DNA of 21,201 nucleotides from an uncultured Collinsella sp. (GCA_902491765.1 CABUIY010000028.1:1-21201); one strand, 5' to 3'; shown: positions 12,959-21,201, counted from the stretch's first letter. Notes: generated by a model not told the origin, from the sequence alone. A program made the numbers and translations.

Positions 12959-14755
12959 ATGCAGCCCAAGCATTCTGCTATTGTCGCGGGCCTGACGCTG
13001 GCGCTTTCGTTTGGCGCCGTTTCCGCGCCGGCACCCGCCGCTGCCGAGGAGCCCACGCCGGGCATTGCCTCGGATGCCACCGATATCGATAAGGGCCTTT
13101 ACACCCAACAGTCCTTCTCGGGCGTGCTGAGGTCGGTCCAGGGCGTTTCGTTTGTCAACGTGACTCCCGAGATGAAGTACTTCACCAAATATGAGAGCCA
13201 TGGCAACTATAACCAGGGCTTTTCGTATGGTGACGGCTACAACGCGCTGGGTTATTACCAGTTCGACCGTCGTTGGTCGCTCATCCCGTTTATGAAGCAG
13301 GCCTACAACTACAACCCCGAAAAATACAGCATGCTCAAGGATGCGATTGATCGCGGCAGCGAGATTTCCAACACGAGCAATGCCATGTACGAGAACGGCC
13401 AGCCCACCGAGTTGGGCCGTATTGCGCAGGAGGCCTTCCAGGGCGCTTATAACATCGATCCTGCTGAGTTTTCGGCTCTGCAGGATGCGTATGCGTACAA
13501 CTCGTACTATGCGGTGACCGAGGCGTGGCTCAAGAGCGGCCTTGGTATTGATATTTCGGGCCGTGCCGATTGCGTCAAGGGCATGGTGTGGAGCATCACC
13601 AACATGTGTGGCACCGGTGGCTGCAGGGACTTCTTCCGCTGGGCGAATCTTTCTAATGATATGACTGACCGTGAGTTTGTGACGGCGCTCTCCAATAGCG
13701 TGGTCGATAACGTCGCTACCAAGTATTCGAGCCAGCCCCAGTATCATGAGGGCTGGAAGAATCGTTATAAGAATGAGCTGAAGGACTGCTTGGCTTATAT
13801 CGCCGAGGACGAGGCAGCCGCTGCGACGCCCGTGCAGCCCGAGCCTACGCCGGCGCCCTCGCCGACACCTGATTCGAATGACGACTCGAGTGACGATCCC
13901 AACGATGACAGGATGGATGCGCCCTCGACCGATGCTGACGGTAATGGCTCTGCTGGTGGCATTACCAACGACGGTTCCATCTCGAACGGCTCTGCTGCGG
14001 GCGATTCGTCTTCAAGCTCTGCCGGCAATACGGACAGCGACGCTTCTGGTTCGACCGGCGCTGACACCTCTAACTCATCCACCGGCTCGAGCGATTCGTC
14101 CGTTGACACCGGCTCTAACAACGGCTCCGGCTCTGACGCAACCCCTGATTCCGATGCTTCCAAGGACGACTCGAATAAGGCGCCGGACGCTCCCGTTGCT
14201 TCGCCGGACAAGAAGCCTTCTTTTTCCGAGCAGCTTGGTTCTACGCTGGGCTCTTCGCTGATGGCTGGCGTCAATAATGGCTCGACTCAGAACAAGGACA
14301 ACTCTGATCAGGTTTCCACGGAAAAGACCGAGGCCGCAAAGGGCGACTCCAAGGATGAGGCTTCCGAGAAGACCGTATCCGATAAAGGTTCTAGCTCGGA
14401 GGAGAAGGACGACAAGTCCACTCAGAAGAAGGACGAGGATAAGAAGTCTGAATCTGAGGAGAAGGACGAGAGCAAGGGCAAGACCAAGGACGGAAAGCAG
14501 CAGGGCGAGGACAACGGTAAAGGCAACACTGACAACCGGAACCAGGAGCAAAATGACTCCAAAAAGGTGACCACCACGACGACTACAACGACCAAGTCAT
14601 CTGGCGGTAACATGCCCAAGACGGGCGACCTTATCGTTATGGCGAGCCTTGCCAGTGCAAGCTTGGCCACACTGGGCGCTACGTCTATCGTAAGTGGTAA
14701 GCATAAGCTCGATCAGCAGAAGAAAGCTTCTGGGGAGGACAGCTCGGAGGAGTAG
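12959..14755 (+). CDS. Sortase-anchored, secreted lysozyme-like (VgrG-related type) surface protein
   Basis: The 598-residue precursor has a signal peptide (KH near residue 4, hydrophobic core, cleavage near AAA-EE at 29-30). A globular domain spans about 45-282, and a long Ser/Asp/Asn/Lys-rich low-complexity stalk spans about 290-545. The C-terminus has a sorting signal: MPKTG at 552-556, a hydrophobic segment about 558-578 and a basic tail. The globular domain has E79 in KYESHGNY and ALGYYQFD at 96-103, resembling the Glu and G(L/Y)xQ elements of lysozyme/transglycosylase folds. Peptidoglycan cleavage is therefore plausible but unproven. Four cysteines (C205, C217, C222, C277) could form disulfides. 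The N-terminal region resembles proteins annotated as VgrG-related in Coriobacteriia. The start has GGGAGG six bases upstream; an intrinsic terminator follows. Confidence 0.85.
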   Translation: MQPKHSAIVAGLTLALSFGAVSAPAPAAAEEPTPGIASDATDIDKGLYTQQSFSGVLRSVQGVSFVNVTPEMKYFTKYESHGNYNQGFSYGDGYNALGYYQFDRRWSLIPFMKQAYNYNPEKYSMLKDAIDRGSEISNTSNAMYENGQPTELGRIAQEAFQGAYNIDPAEFSALQDAYAYNSYYAVTEAWLKSGLGIDISGRADCVKGMVWSITNMCGTGGCRDFFRWANLSNDMTDREFVTALSNSVVDNVATKYSSQPQYHEGWKNRYKNELKDCLAYIAEDEAAAATPVQPEPTPAPSPTPDSNDDSSDDPNDDRMDAPSTDADGNGSAGGITNDGSISNGSAAGDSSSSSAGNTDSDASGSTGADTSNSSTGSSDSSVDTGSNNGSGSDATPDSDASKDDSNKAPDAPVASPDKKPSFSEQLGSTLGSSLMAGVNNGSTQNKDNSDQVSTEKTEAAKGDSKDEASEKTVSDKGSSSEEKDDKSTQKKDEDKKSESEEKDESKGKTKDGKQQGEDNGKGNTDNRNQEQNDSKKVTTTTTTTTKSSGGNMPKTGDLIVMASLASASLATLGATSIVSGKHKLDQQKKASGEDSSEE

Positions 14756-14787
14756 CCTCTCGGTTGCTAGATAACTAAAGAGTTGGG

Positions 14788-14822
14788 ACGGGGTCCGGTG
14801 CGAATGCATAGGGCCCCGTTTT
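14788..14822 (+). terminator. Terminator of the surface-protein gene
   Basis: ACGGGGTCC (14788-14796) pairs with GGGCCCCGT (14811-14819), nine pairs with one wobble around a 14-base loop. It is followed by TTT and a T-rich tail. It starts 33 bases after the stop codon. Confidence 0.8.
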
Positions 14823-14957
14823 GTTGTGCAACGATTAGTTATGCCCCCTCACACCTCTTGTTGCTACCGTTGCCCGATATGTTCGCGCGGCGTCGTCGGT
14901 ACGCGCGAGGCGGTCATTACAATTGGCATCGTGTTGCGATTTAGGGGGAACGTTTTG

Positions 14958-16754
14958 GTGCCTGAACAGGCGAATAATGGTTGTGATGCCGGCTTTGGCG
15001 TGCGCTTGATCGGCTGTGCCGACGATGCGGTTTTGCCCATTGGCATGCACGACTATGCGGAGGCCCTTGGTTGCTGCATGTTGGTTGACAAGACCATGTT
15101 TATTGCCGATGTGTTGGACTGCGACGCGTCCGTTGTGGTGTGCTGTCGACCCGAGGGTTTTGGCAAGAGCATGAACTTGTCGATGCTCAGGTCTTTTCTG
15201 GAGCGTCCAGCGGTCGGTCGCTCTGGTCAGCGTTTATTTGCCGATGCTCAGATTTGGGATGCAGACGGTGGGCGCTATCGGGATGAGTATGCTTGCTATC
15301 CGGTGATATCGCTGGACTTTTCTGGCGCTGCGAGGCGTGGTGCCGCTATTGCCGATGTCGTGCGCGATGCCCTTTCGGGCGAGTGCGCTCGCTTGTTGGC
15401 GCTCTTGGAGGCTCCTGATTTAGCTCGAGATAAGGTGCGTCACATCGAACGCGTCGCGCGTGATGTGGCGAGCGCGGACGAGGTTGACTCGGTGCTCGGT
15501 GTGCTCATTGAGCTGCTGGAGATGGCCTGCGATGAGCAGGTTGTATTGCTCGTTGATGGGTACGATGCGGCGTGGTCTCGCCGTGCGAGCGCGAGGGACG
15601 CTTCCGACGCCGATCCGGCAGGGCTATTCGATCGCGTGCTGTTCGACGCCATTGCCACTGCGCGCGATTCGTTGCGGCTGACGTGTCTGATGGGGGAGTG
15701 CCCCGGTCCTGCCGAAGCGGCGCTTTCTTCGCGCGGCTGCTCGTATTGTCTGACGACGCCGCTGTCGGCGTGGTGTGACCGATGTTTCGGTTTTTCGGAT
15801 GCCGAGGTCCAGGCTCTGTTGAGTCATGCTGGACGCGAGGAATGCCTGGATGATGCGCGTGAATGGCTCGAGGGGTATCGGTTTGGCAGGGCCTATTGCT
15901 CGAGTCCAGAGCGTGTGATCGGTTTTCTGGACCGAGGCTGCACGGCGCCCGTGCGTGCCGATCTGTATGGATATGCCGATTGCCTGAATAGGGTAGTTGC
16001 CGGGTGGAATCTCGACCGCCTTTCGGTCTTGTTTGATTTGCTCGAGGCCCATGGGTGCGCTGAGGTCCCGCTTTGTTTGGGCACTGCAGAGCCAGATGTT
16101 TCGCCTGACGATGGCATGTGGACAGCGCTGTATCTGTCCGGTTTCCTGACGACAGATATGACTGAGGAGCCAGAGCATGGCGATCGCCTCCGTGTTTTGC
16201 GATTGCCCAATAAAGAGCTTCGCCAGGTCTTGCGTCTAGTAATTGTTGAGTGGTTTGAGTGCGCTGCCGAAGACATTCGAGACGTCGATGCGTTTCGCGA
16301 CGGGCTGTGCCGTGGGAACGAGGATACCGTGAGGCGGGCGCTAAGCCGCATCCTGGGAGATGCGGGAATCGGTGCGACCGACCCAGATGCGCCGCTGCCA
16401 TATCATCTGCTCTTGCAGGGGCTCTGCTTTGGCTTGCCGGGCTATGCCAATCCTGCCTCGAGGCGAAAGTGTGGCGCGGGTCGCTGGGACATCCAGATTT
16501 TCCCTACGAGTGCTGTGTTCGACGTAGCAGACACGATTGGCATGCTGGACGAGCGCCCGCTGATAACGATTAACTTGATGTATGACCCCGATGTGGATGC
16601 GTTGGGCCTGGAATTGCTGGCCGTGCAGTCGCTACTCGACATAGAGCGCGACGGCATCGACGAAATCCGTGTGCCGCGACCCGGCGTGGGTCGCATGCGC
16701 TGGGGGTTCGGTTTTGATGGGCAGCGTGTGTCCGTGGTGTGCCAACGTCTGTAG
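14958..16754 (+). CDS. AAA-ATPase-like/DUF1703 (PD-(D/E)XK) protein with altered active-site residues
   Basis: This 598-residue protein follows the AAA-ATPase-like plus DUF1703 layout common in anaerobic gut bacteria. PIGMHDY is at 27-33, LVDKTMFI near 42-49, the P-loop RPEGFGKS at 64-71 (usual RPRRFGKT), and YPVISLDF at 114-121. VDGYD at 199-203 stands where the family reads IDEYD, so the Walker B glutamate is replaced by Gly. The C-terminal nuclease-like part keeps GRWD (508-511). However, it reads ITINLMY at 536-542 where (I/L)ExK is expected, losing the catalytic Glu and Lys. The protein may be an inactive relative retained for binding. The start is uncertain: GTG 14958 (or TTG 14955) follows AGGGGGA, while the open frame extends back to GTG 14826. 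Cysteine content is high. The family's biological role is not established. Confidence 0.78.
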   Translation: MPEQANNGCDAGFGVRLIGCADDAVLPIGMHDYAEALGCCMLVDKTMFIADVLDCDASVVVCCRPEGFGKSMNLSMLRSFLERPAVGRSGQRLFADAQIWDADGGRYRDEYACYPVISLDFSGAARRGAAIADVVRDALSGECARLLALLEAPDLARDKVRHIERVARDVASADEVDSVLGVLIELLEMACDEQVVLLVDGYDAAWSRRASARDASDADPAGLFDRVLFDAIATARDSLRLTCLMGECPGPAEAALSSRGCSYCLTTPLSAWCDRCFGFSDAEVQALLSHAGREECLDDAREWLEGYRFGRAYCSSPERVIGFLDRGCTAPVRADLYGYADCLNRVVAGWNLDRLSVLFDLLEAHGCAEVPLCLGTAEPDVSPDDGMWTALYLSGFLTTDMTEEPEHGDRLRVLRLPNKELRQVLRLVIVEWFECAAEDIRDVDAFRDGLCRGNEDTVRRALSRILGDAGIGATDPDAPLPYHLLLQGLCFGLPGYANPASRRKCGAGRWDIQIFPTSAVFDVADTIGMLDERPLITINLMYDPDVDALGLELLAVQSLLDIERDGIDEIRVPRPGVGRMRWGFGFDGQRVSVVCQRL

Positions 16755-16771
16755 CGGCGGGCGAAAGCCCT

Positions 16772-17794
16772 TTACTGTTCCGTGTCCTTCAGGGGCGGCA
16801 TGGGCTTCCAGTTGGGGTCCTTGACGATCTTGCGGGCGTCCTTCATGCCTCGGCGCAGCGCCGGAATGCCGGTCTTAAAGCACTTATCGACCGCAGCCAG
16901 GCGAATGAATTCCTTGCAGAAGGTCGCGGCATTGCCCAGGCGGAACAGCATGGGGTGGTAGTCACCGTAGATCTGCATATAGCGAGCGAGGAAGCCTCGG
17001 TTGCGCATGATGTAGTAGCGGTTGGTGTCGCTCGTAGAGTTGAGCTGGCGCTTGCCGGCGATATCCCAGTTAGAGACGGCGCGGGCTCGCTTGAGAACCA
17101 CGTCGGCAACAACGGCGGCGGGGAAGTGTTGGCTGGCTACGTAGCCGTAGCAGGCATCGTCGCCGTAGATAAAGAAGCGCGCATCGGGCAGGCCGATCTT
17201 GTCGACCACGCGGCGCGAGAACATGCCGCCCTCAAAGCACAGCTGGTTCATGGCGCGATAACCCTCTGGACCCAAGTCCCACTTGGCGACGGGGTTGGGA
17301 ATGCCGAGCGAAAGGATGAGTTGGTACTGCCAAAAGAAGGCGCCGCCGTCAAAGTCCAGGCGCGAACCCTGGATGACATCATAGCGGTCGGTCCACTTGG
17401 CAAGACGCTTGATGCCTTCGGGGATGACGAGCACGTCGTCGTCCATGACCCAGAACCACTGGGCCCCCAAGTCGTAGGCGCATTTAGTACCGGCGGAGAA
17501 GCCGCCCGCACCGCCGCCGTTTTCGAGCTGCGGGACGTAGATGACACGGTCGGTGCCGCCCTGCGCGTCAGGCTGCTCGGTGTCGATGCCCCACAGGTTA
17601 GCCAGGCGCTCGTTGAATGCGGTGCACATGGCCTCGGTCTCGCGCGAATTTTCGTTATCGACAATCACGATGCGCCAGGGCGTTGCTGTGAGCTCGGTCA
17701 TGGAGTCGAACAAGTTGGCCAGGAGTTCCTGGCGCTTGTACGTAACGACGACGATGGCGAGCTTGTCGATGGGGGCGGGAAGGGTTGAAGGCAT
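16772..17794 (-). CDS. GlfT-like family 2 glycosyltransferase
   Basis: The 340-residue cytosolic GT-A enzyme has KLAIVVVTYKR at 11-21 (nucleotide-sugar fold start), RIVIVDNENS at 41-50 and NGGGAGGFSAG at 92-102. The metal-binding DDD in WVMDDD is at 118-120, FFIYGDDACYGY at 207-218, and YYIMRNRG at 260-267. This order matches galactofuranosyltransferase-like and rhamnosyltransferase-like GT2 proteins that extend surface polysaccharides. The ATG at 17794 has AAAGGA 11 bases upstream; extending to 17929 adds residues without family similarity. It lies 170 bases downstream of the acyltransferase gene, and a weak hairpin with GTTTTATT near 17907-17927 may separate their transcripts. It converges on the AAA-like gene with a 17-base gap. 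Sugar donor and acceptor are unknown. Confidence 0.87.
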   Translation of the reverse strand: MPSTLPAPIDKLAIVVVTYKRQELLANLFDSMTELTATPWRIVIVDNENSRETEAMCTAFNERLANLWGIDTEQPDAQGGTDRVIYVPQLENGGGAGGFSAGTKCAYDLGAQWFWVMDDDVLVIPEGIKRLAKWTDRYDVIQGSRLDFDGGAFFWQYQLILSLGIPNPVAKWDLGPEGYRAMNQLCFEGGMFSRRVVDKIGLPDARFFIYGDDACYGYVASQHFPAAVVADVVLKRARAVSNWDIAGKRQLNSTSDTNRYYIMRNRGFLARYMQIYGDYHPMLFRLGNAATFCKEFIRLAAVDKCFKTGIPALRRGMKDARKIVKDPNWKPMPPLKDTEQ

Positions 17795-17964
17795 GGGGCA
17801 ATATATCCTTTCACGCGCGGCGCGCATGCGCTGCACGGAAGCTATCGAATACGTCCTTGGGACTGTCCTATTGTAAAGGCTCGGCGCACCTTGACGGCAA
17901 GCTTTGAATAAAACGCAGGAACCTGCCACGGCTGTAGCGGCTTTAGCGTCTGACGGCAGCGTGT

Positions 17965-19095
17965 CTATTGCCGCTTGAGCTTGCGAGCGATAAAGCTTCT
18001 GGCTGCATCGATGATGAGAAGTGCCAGAGCAAAGACGATGCTAATGACGGTACCCGTGACGATGTATATAGCTACCGGGCTGTTTTGGCTGACCAGTATG
18101 TTTGCGAGCAACGTATTGAAGACGGGACGCCACAGGCTACTGGTGAGTGACTGCATCACATAGAAACCAAGCGTGGCGGTCGATAAGGTGACGATGACAC
18201 CTGCAGTTCGCGGATTGCCTGAGGCACTGCGTCGGGTTGCCGCAAAGAGCAGGCAGGCGGCAGCGAGGGCAAACGAGATCAGCGAGGTCGATTTGTAGGA
18301 GAGGATTGTCATCGCTGTGAGGTTGTCGGTGAAGGAGAGTGCTCCTTCCAGGATGATGGTGAGCACCAAAACCGTTACGAGCGAGCGCATGCCCAAGGCG
18401 CCCACCCTGTCCGAATCCATGACATCGGCAACGTCGCGGAGCAGTCCGCCGATCAAAAACGCGACTACGTACGTGACGGCGCTCATGAACTTTTGGAGCC
18501 AAGAAAACTCGCCGGCGCTTGTCGCACTCATAGCGGCTAAATACCCGTTAACAACAAATGCGAGGATGCCAACGGCGATGACCGTCGCCGTGTAGCTCTT
18601 CCGGGGGAGTCGACTCCTTGCTAGTCCAAACCATGGCGCCATGAAGACCGTGGCGGCATAGACCCAAATGAACTCGAGTCCCAGGGTATACCAGTTGTGC
18701 GTGTTGAGGGCTACATCAGGAATGGGTGAGACGACCGTGGACCACGCGAGCGCCACGAGGCAATAAAACGCAGTGGGCATAATGACCTTGCCAAGGCGCT
18801 GCGCCGTCCGTTGCATTTGCGACTTCCACGTTGCTCCACCGTCCCAAGCACGCGCGGCCGAAGCGATGAGAAAATAGCCCGAGATCATAAAGAAGACCTC
18901 GTTGGCCCAGCAGCCAAGCAAGTTAATGAACCCCAGCAGTCCCGAATAGGGGAAGGCGGCGAGCGGTGCATATTCCGGCACGCTGATGCAGACGGCCTGG
19001 AAGGTCCACTGAAACGTGTGGAATACCGCGATGCCAGCGACCGCTACCAAGCGCAGCGCTTCGATGGAGTTGTTTCTGCTTGTTTTGCTGCCCAT
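17965..19095 (-). CDS. Acyltransferase family 3 membrane protein (surface glycan modification)
   Basis: The 376-residue polytopic membrane protein has about ten hydrophobic segments. Its N-terminus reads SIEALRLVAVAGIAVFHTF, carrying the conserved Arg (R15) and His (H26) of acyltransferase-3 enzymes, which O-acylate polysaccharides or lipids. A second conserved stretch, NEVFFMISGYFLI, follows about residue 65. The C-terminus ends in a basic cytoplasmic tail. The ATG at 19095 starts only four bases after the stop of the upstream glycosyltransferase gene, so the two are co-transcribed. An alternative TTG at 19131 would overlap that gene and has no ribosome binding site. Its neighbours suggest acetylation of the glycan made by the flanking glycosyltransferases. 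Confidence 0.87.
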   Translation of the reverse strand: MGSKTSRNNSIEALRLVAVAGIAVFHTFQWTFQAVCISVPEYAPLAAFPYSGLLGFINLLGCWANEVFFMISGYFLIASAARAWDGGATWKSQMQRTAQRLGKVIMPTAFYCLVALAWSTVVSPIPDVALNTHNWYTLGLEFIWVYAATVFMAPWFGLARSRLPRKSYTATVIAVGILAFVVNGYLAAMSATSAGEFSWLQKFMSAVTYVVAFLIGGLLRDVADVMDSDRVGALGMRSLVTVLVLTIILEGALSFTDNLTAMTILSYKSTSLISFALAAACLLFAATRRSASGNPRTAGVIVTLSTATLGFYVMQSLTSSLWRPVFNTLLANILVSQNSPVAIYIVTGTVISIVFALALLIIDAARSFIARKLKRQ

Positions 19096-19099
19096 CAGA

Positions 19100-20200
19100 C
19101 TATTTTCCAGCGCGTGCGTTGTATGAACCAAAGTGCGATGTGATCATTTTTAGAGTTTGCTTGGGCCCCTTGTTCCATACGTTATACAGGCCCTCGCCCA
19201 CGAGGTCCTTGGCGTATGCGCGGTAGCTGATTTTAGGGTTGGCGATGCCCATATACTCGGCATAGAGCTTTTTGGCCGCAGGGGTAATGCGAGGATTGGC
19301 AAATACCAGCTCTTGCGGCATGCGTTCGAACATCCTGTGGATCGCCCGCTCGATTTCGGGGTGGCCATCAATTCCGGTGTGCTCAATCATGATGCCCATA
19401 TAGGTGAAGCCACGTGTGATTTGGGGTGTCCAAACGGCGGGGTCGGTGACGTTGAGCCGCTCAAGAATATCGACCATGTCGTTCCAGCGATTAAACGGCA
19501 TCAAGGGGTCACGCTTTGCCAGAGCAGCTGCCTTTTCGGGTGTTTCCTCGCGGTAGCAGTAATACGGCTTGGGCCAGTAAGCGATCGCCTTTGCCTGACA
19601 GAGCGTTTCGACAAGGAATGGATTGTCGGCCCAGCCCGCACCGGGGATTTCCTTAAACCAGATATTGTTTTGCATTAGGAAGTCGCGACGATAGATTGCC
19701 GACCAAATGGACGGATGATGGGCCAGCAGGTGTGGAGCGTCGTGAATGGTGAACGGTTGCCGAGACGGTTTGATGCGACCACGATATGCGCAATGTAGTT
19801 TGACCTCTTGGGGGGTATCGGGGTTGCGAATGATCCAATACGGGGTCTCAATAATATCGAGCTTGTTCGGACCGCCAAATTCGCGCTTGGCAAAGGCAAA
19901 CATGTCGGAGTACATTCCGGGCTCGATCCAGTCATCGGGCTCGAGGATGGCAATCCAGTCGCCCATTGCCTCGCGAATGCCCAGATTGCAGGTTGCGCCG
20001 TAACCCTGGTTTGCCTTATCGATCACTCGAACGCGTGAGTCGCGCGCAGCGAAATCTTGCATAATGGCGAGCGAGTTGTCGGTGGATCCGTCGTTGATGG
20101 CGAGGATTTCCAGTTCGATTTTGTTTTCGTTTAATAGGCTGCCTATAGCCTGAGAAAGATACGGCTCGGCATTGTAAGTAGGCACGATTACGGTCAGCAT
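19100..20200 (-). CDS. Family 2 glycosyltransferase
   Basis: The 366-residue GT-A glycosyltransferase has the classic start MLTVIVPTYNAEPYLSQAI, INDGSTDNS at 35-43, NQGYGATCNLG about 64-74, and the metal-binding EPDDW at 87-91. WADNPFLVETL later resembles the catalytic-base ED region. There are no membrane segments, so it acts at the cytosolic face. It transfers an unidentified sugar during surface polysaccharide or glycolipid synthesis. The ATG at 20200 has only a weak AGAAAG element. It heads the unit with the acyltransferase (four-base gap), and a perfect TATAAT lies 31-36 bases upstream of its start. The C-terminal third is divergent. Confidence 0.9.
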   Translation of the reverse strand: MLTVIVPTYNAEPYLSQAIGSLLNENKIELEILAINDGSTDNSLAIMQDFAARDSRVRVIDKANQGYGATCNLGIREAMGDWIAILEPDDWIEPGMYSDMFAFAKREFGGPNKLDIIETPYWIIRNPDTPQEVKLHCAYRGRIKPSRQPFTIHDAPHLLAHHPSIWSAIYRRDFLMQNNIWFKEIPGAGWADNPFLVETLCQAKAIAYWPKPYYCYREETPEKAAALAKRDPLMPFNRWNDMVDILERLNVTDPAVWTPQITRGFTYMGIMIEHTGIDGHPEIERAIHRMFERMPQELVFANPRITPAAKKLYAEYMGIANPKISYRAYAKDLVGEGLYNVWNKGPKQTLKMITSHFGSYNARAGK

Positions 20201-20230
20201 TCAAACACTTTCTCTAGGCGATTTGGAAGA

Positions 20231-20236
20231 ATTATA
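20231..20236 (-). promoter_or_regulatory. Consensus -10 box for the glycosyltransferase/acyltransferase unit
   Basis: TATAAT is exact on the minus strand, about 31 bases upstream of the ATG at 20200. No good -35 lies at the standard spacing; TTGCAA occurs closer, at a spacing of 11. Transcription would give a leader of roughly 25 bases. Confidence 0.5.
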
Positions 20237-20353
20237 CCTAATTGCATTTGCAACGGTTTTAGTTGCGTTCGCCTAATACTGCCAAGGGCTGCACGACTAT
20301 TGCTGACGCTGCGCCTGTAATGGATGTCAGCGATCGGCTGCAATAAAAATGTC

Positions 20354-21173
20354 GGCAGTGGCGAGACGGTTGTCCTTCCCATTCTTGCTCGTTATGGGAC
20401 CGATCGATTGTGGACGCGGACTGAACCTAAAGACCAATCGTTGCCCAACAGGACGCGTGGGTTCGAAGGTGCCCTACAGGCATCTTCGAACGATGCACGT
20501 ATGAATGCATGGTTTAAATCTCAATCCATTTGGGAGTAGCAGAATAGGCGTGACAGCGCACTGTTCTCTGCGGTTAAAAAGGCACCGGCCTCATGTTTTG
20601 ATGCCGCTGCTTCTACCGTGGACGCGATGGTCGATTTTGATGCCGAACTCGGCCAGCTGGTGTTTACATATAAGCACTGCCGATGGTAGTTACCATCGCG
20701 ATAGGATTCACTCTATGAGCGACGGATATCGTGGCACGTCGAGCCTTTTTGCGGACATCGCATATCGCATGGCGATGTTGAACCCCGCACTAGGGGATCG
20801 TGTGCTCAAGACGCCGGGCGTGGTAATGATTGACGAGATCGACCTTCATTTGCACCCTCGTTGACAGGCACGAATTCTGGAGGACCTCGTTCGCATCTTC
20901 CCCAACGTGCAGTTTGTCGTGACCACGCATTCGCCGGTTGTCGTGGCTTCAGTGCCTCGTGACAATATTTGCATTCTTGATGGCGAGACCACGTCGGTTC
21001 CTGCGACGGAGACACACGGACGTGATGCGGGAGACATTCTCAACACTGTTTTAGATGCTTCCTCGCGTCCCGAGGAAGCAGCCCATTTGTTCGATGCATT
21101 TAACCGTGCTGTAGACGAAGGACGTCACGCCGACGCTAACTGTGCGGGCTTGGCCCCCGTCCCCCCAATCTAG
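20354..21173 (+). pseudogene. Broken AAA-family ATPase (COG3950-type), truncated and frameshifted
   Basis: Three joined pieces recreate the C-terminal two thirds of a predicted ABC/SMC-like ATPase. Piece one is in the frame of 20324 and reads GETVVLPILARYGTDRLW. It meets TAG at 20537-20539 but stays homologous-looking beyond it. Near 20670 the frame shifts by one; the second piece then reads DGSYHRDRIHSMSDGYR, followed by the Walker B VVMIDEIDLHLHPR. TGA at 20862-20864 stands where this family has Trp (HPRWQARIL). Piece three continues in the same frame with QFVVTTHSPVVV (H-loop). The N-terminal Walker A region is missing. Related ATPases occur in defence loci such as Septu/retron types, but that link is only by family. 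The stop at 21171-21173 may not be the ancestral end. Confidence 0.85.
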
Positions 21174-21197
21174 TAGACTCTAAACCGTTGCTAGATT
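21167..21197. repeat. Inverted repeat at the window edge
   Basis: AATCTAG (21167-21173) and CTAGATT (21191-21197) form a 7-bp dyad, and flanking CCC and GGG could extend it with one unpaired base. It overlaps the pseudogene's last codons and no T-run is seen before the window ends. It could be a hairpin end of a repeat or a regulatory dyad for the next gene. Confidence 0.4.
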
Positions 21198-21201
21198 AGG
21201 G

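Noticed and set aside
13795..14551. Antisense open frames in the low-complexity stalk of the surface protein
   Set aside because: They come from Ser/Asp/Lys codon repeats read in other frames; no start signals or domains.
12874..14832. Shared 12-mer TTGTTGTGCAAC at 12874-12885 and 14821-14832 flanking the surface-protein gene, as possible element ends
   Set aside because: Many 12-base matches are expected by chance in 21 kb, and no longer flanking match or transposase supports a mobile unit.
1..21201. CRISPR array
   Set aside because: No regularly spaced series of three or more repeats with unique spacers was found; the repeats present are pairs only.

Overview
The window looks like a chromosomal segment from a high-GC, anaerobic, gut-type actinobacterium of the class Coriobacteriia, most likely Collinsella or a close relative. 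This rests on four things: the sufCBDSU order with a divergent Rrf2 regulator, the GGGtGRT/scaffold gene pair, an AAA-ATPase-like/DUF1703 protein, and a sortase-anchored lysozyme-like surface protein. Genus assignment is by recognition, not by a search.

Layout. 1-448: the 3' end of a tRNA-Lys(CTT) gene, then a roughly 178-bp direct repeat in which the last bases of the tRNA and its terminator are copied a second time. 449-1975 (-): a FAD-dependent fumarate-reductase/NadB-like flavoprotein. 2218-2377: a 160-bp near-palindromic repeat element. 2408-4234 (-): a two-gene operon encoding an IscU-like scaffold and a GGGtGRT-family protein, with a terminator; its function is not established. 4638-5441 (+): a RAYT-type (Y1/HUH) transposase relative that has lost two catalytic positions. 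5442-6036: no recognisable gene.

6037-11453 (-): a complete, tightly overlapping SUF iron-sulfur assembly operon, sufC-sufB-sufD-sufS-sufU, ending in a strong terminator. sufD carries an apparent in-frame palindromic insertion flanked by CTGCAG. 11679-12110 (+): a divergent Rrf2/IscR-type regulator with three cysteines. The shared intergenic region contains two dyads that are candidate operators. 12119-12812 (+): an MntA/HepT (nucleotidyltransferase/HEPN) toxin-antitoxin pair directly behind the regulator.

12959-14755 (+): a secreted, sortase-anchored lysozyme-like protein with a long Ser/Asp/Lys-rich stalk. 14958-16754 (+): an AAA-ATPase-like/DUF1703 protein whose Walker B and nuclease residues are altered. 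16772-20200 (-): three cell-surface glycan genes (GT2 glycosyltransferase, acyltransferase-3 membrane protein, GlfT-like glycosyltransferase). 20354-21173 (+): a broken AAA ATPase gene (5' truncation, one frameshift, two nonsense codons).

How the genes fit together. The central theme is iron-sulfur metabolism. SufS and SufU mobilise sulfur from cysteine, SufBCD builds clusters, and the Rrf2 protein probably senses cluster status and controls the operon. The separate scaffold/GGGtGRT pair is the best candidate here for an uncharacterised Fe-S-related system. Around these housekeeping genes the window has several marks of mobile or decaying DNA: the tRNA end duplication, the long hairpin repeat, the in-frame sufD insert, two pseudoenzyme-like families and an ATPase pseudogene.
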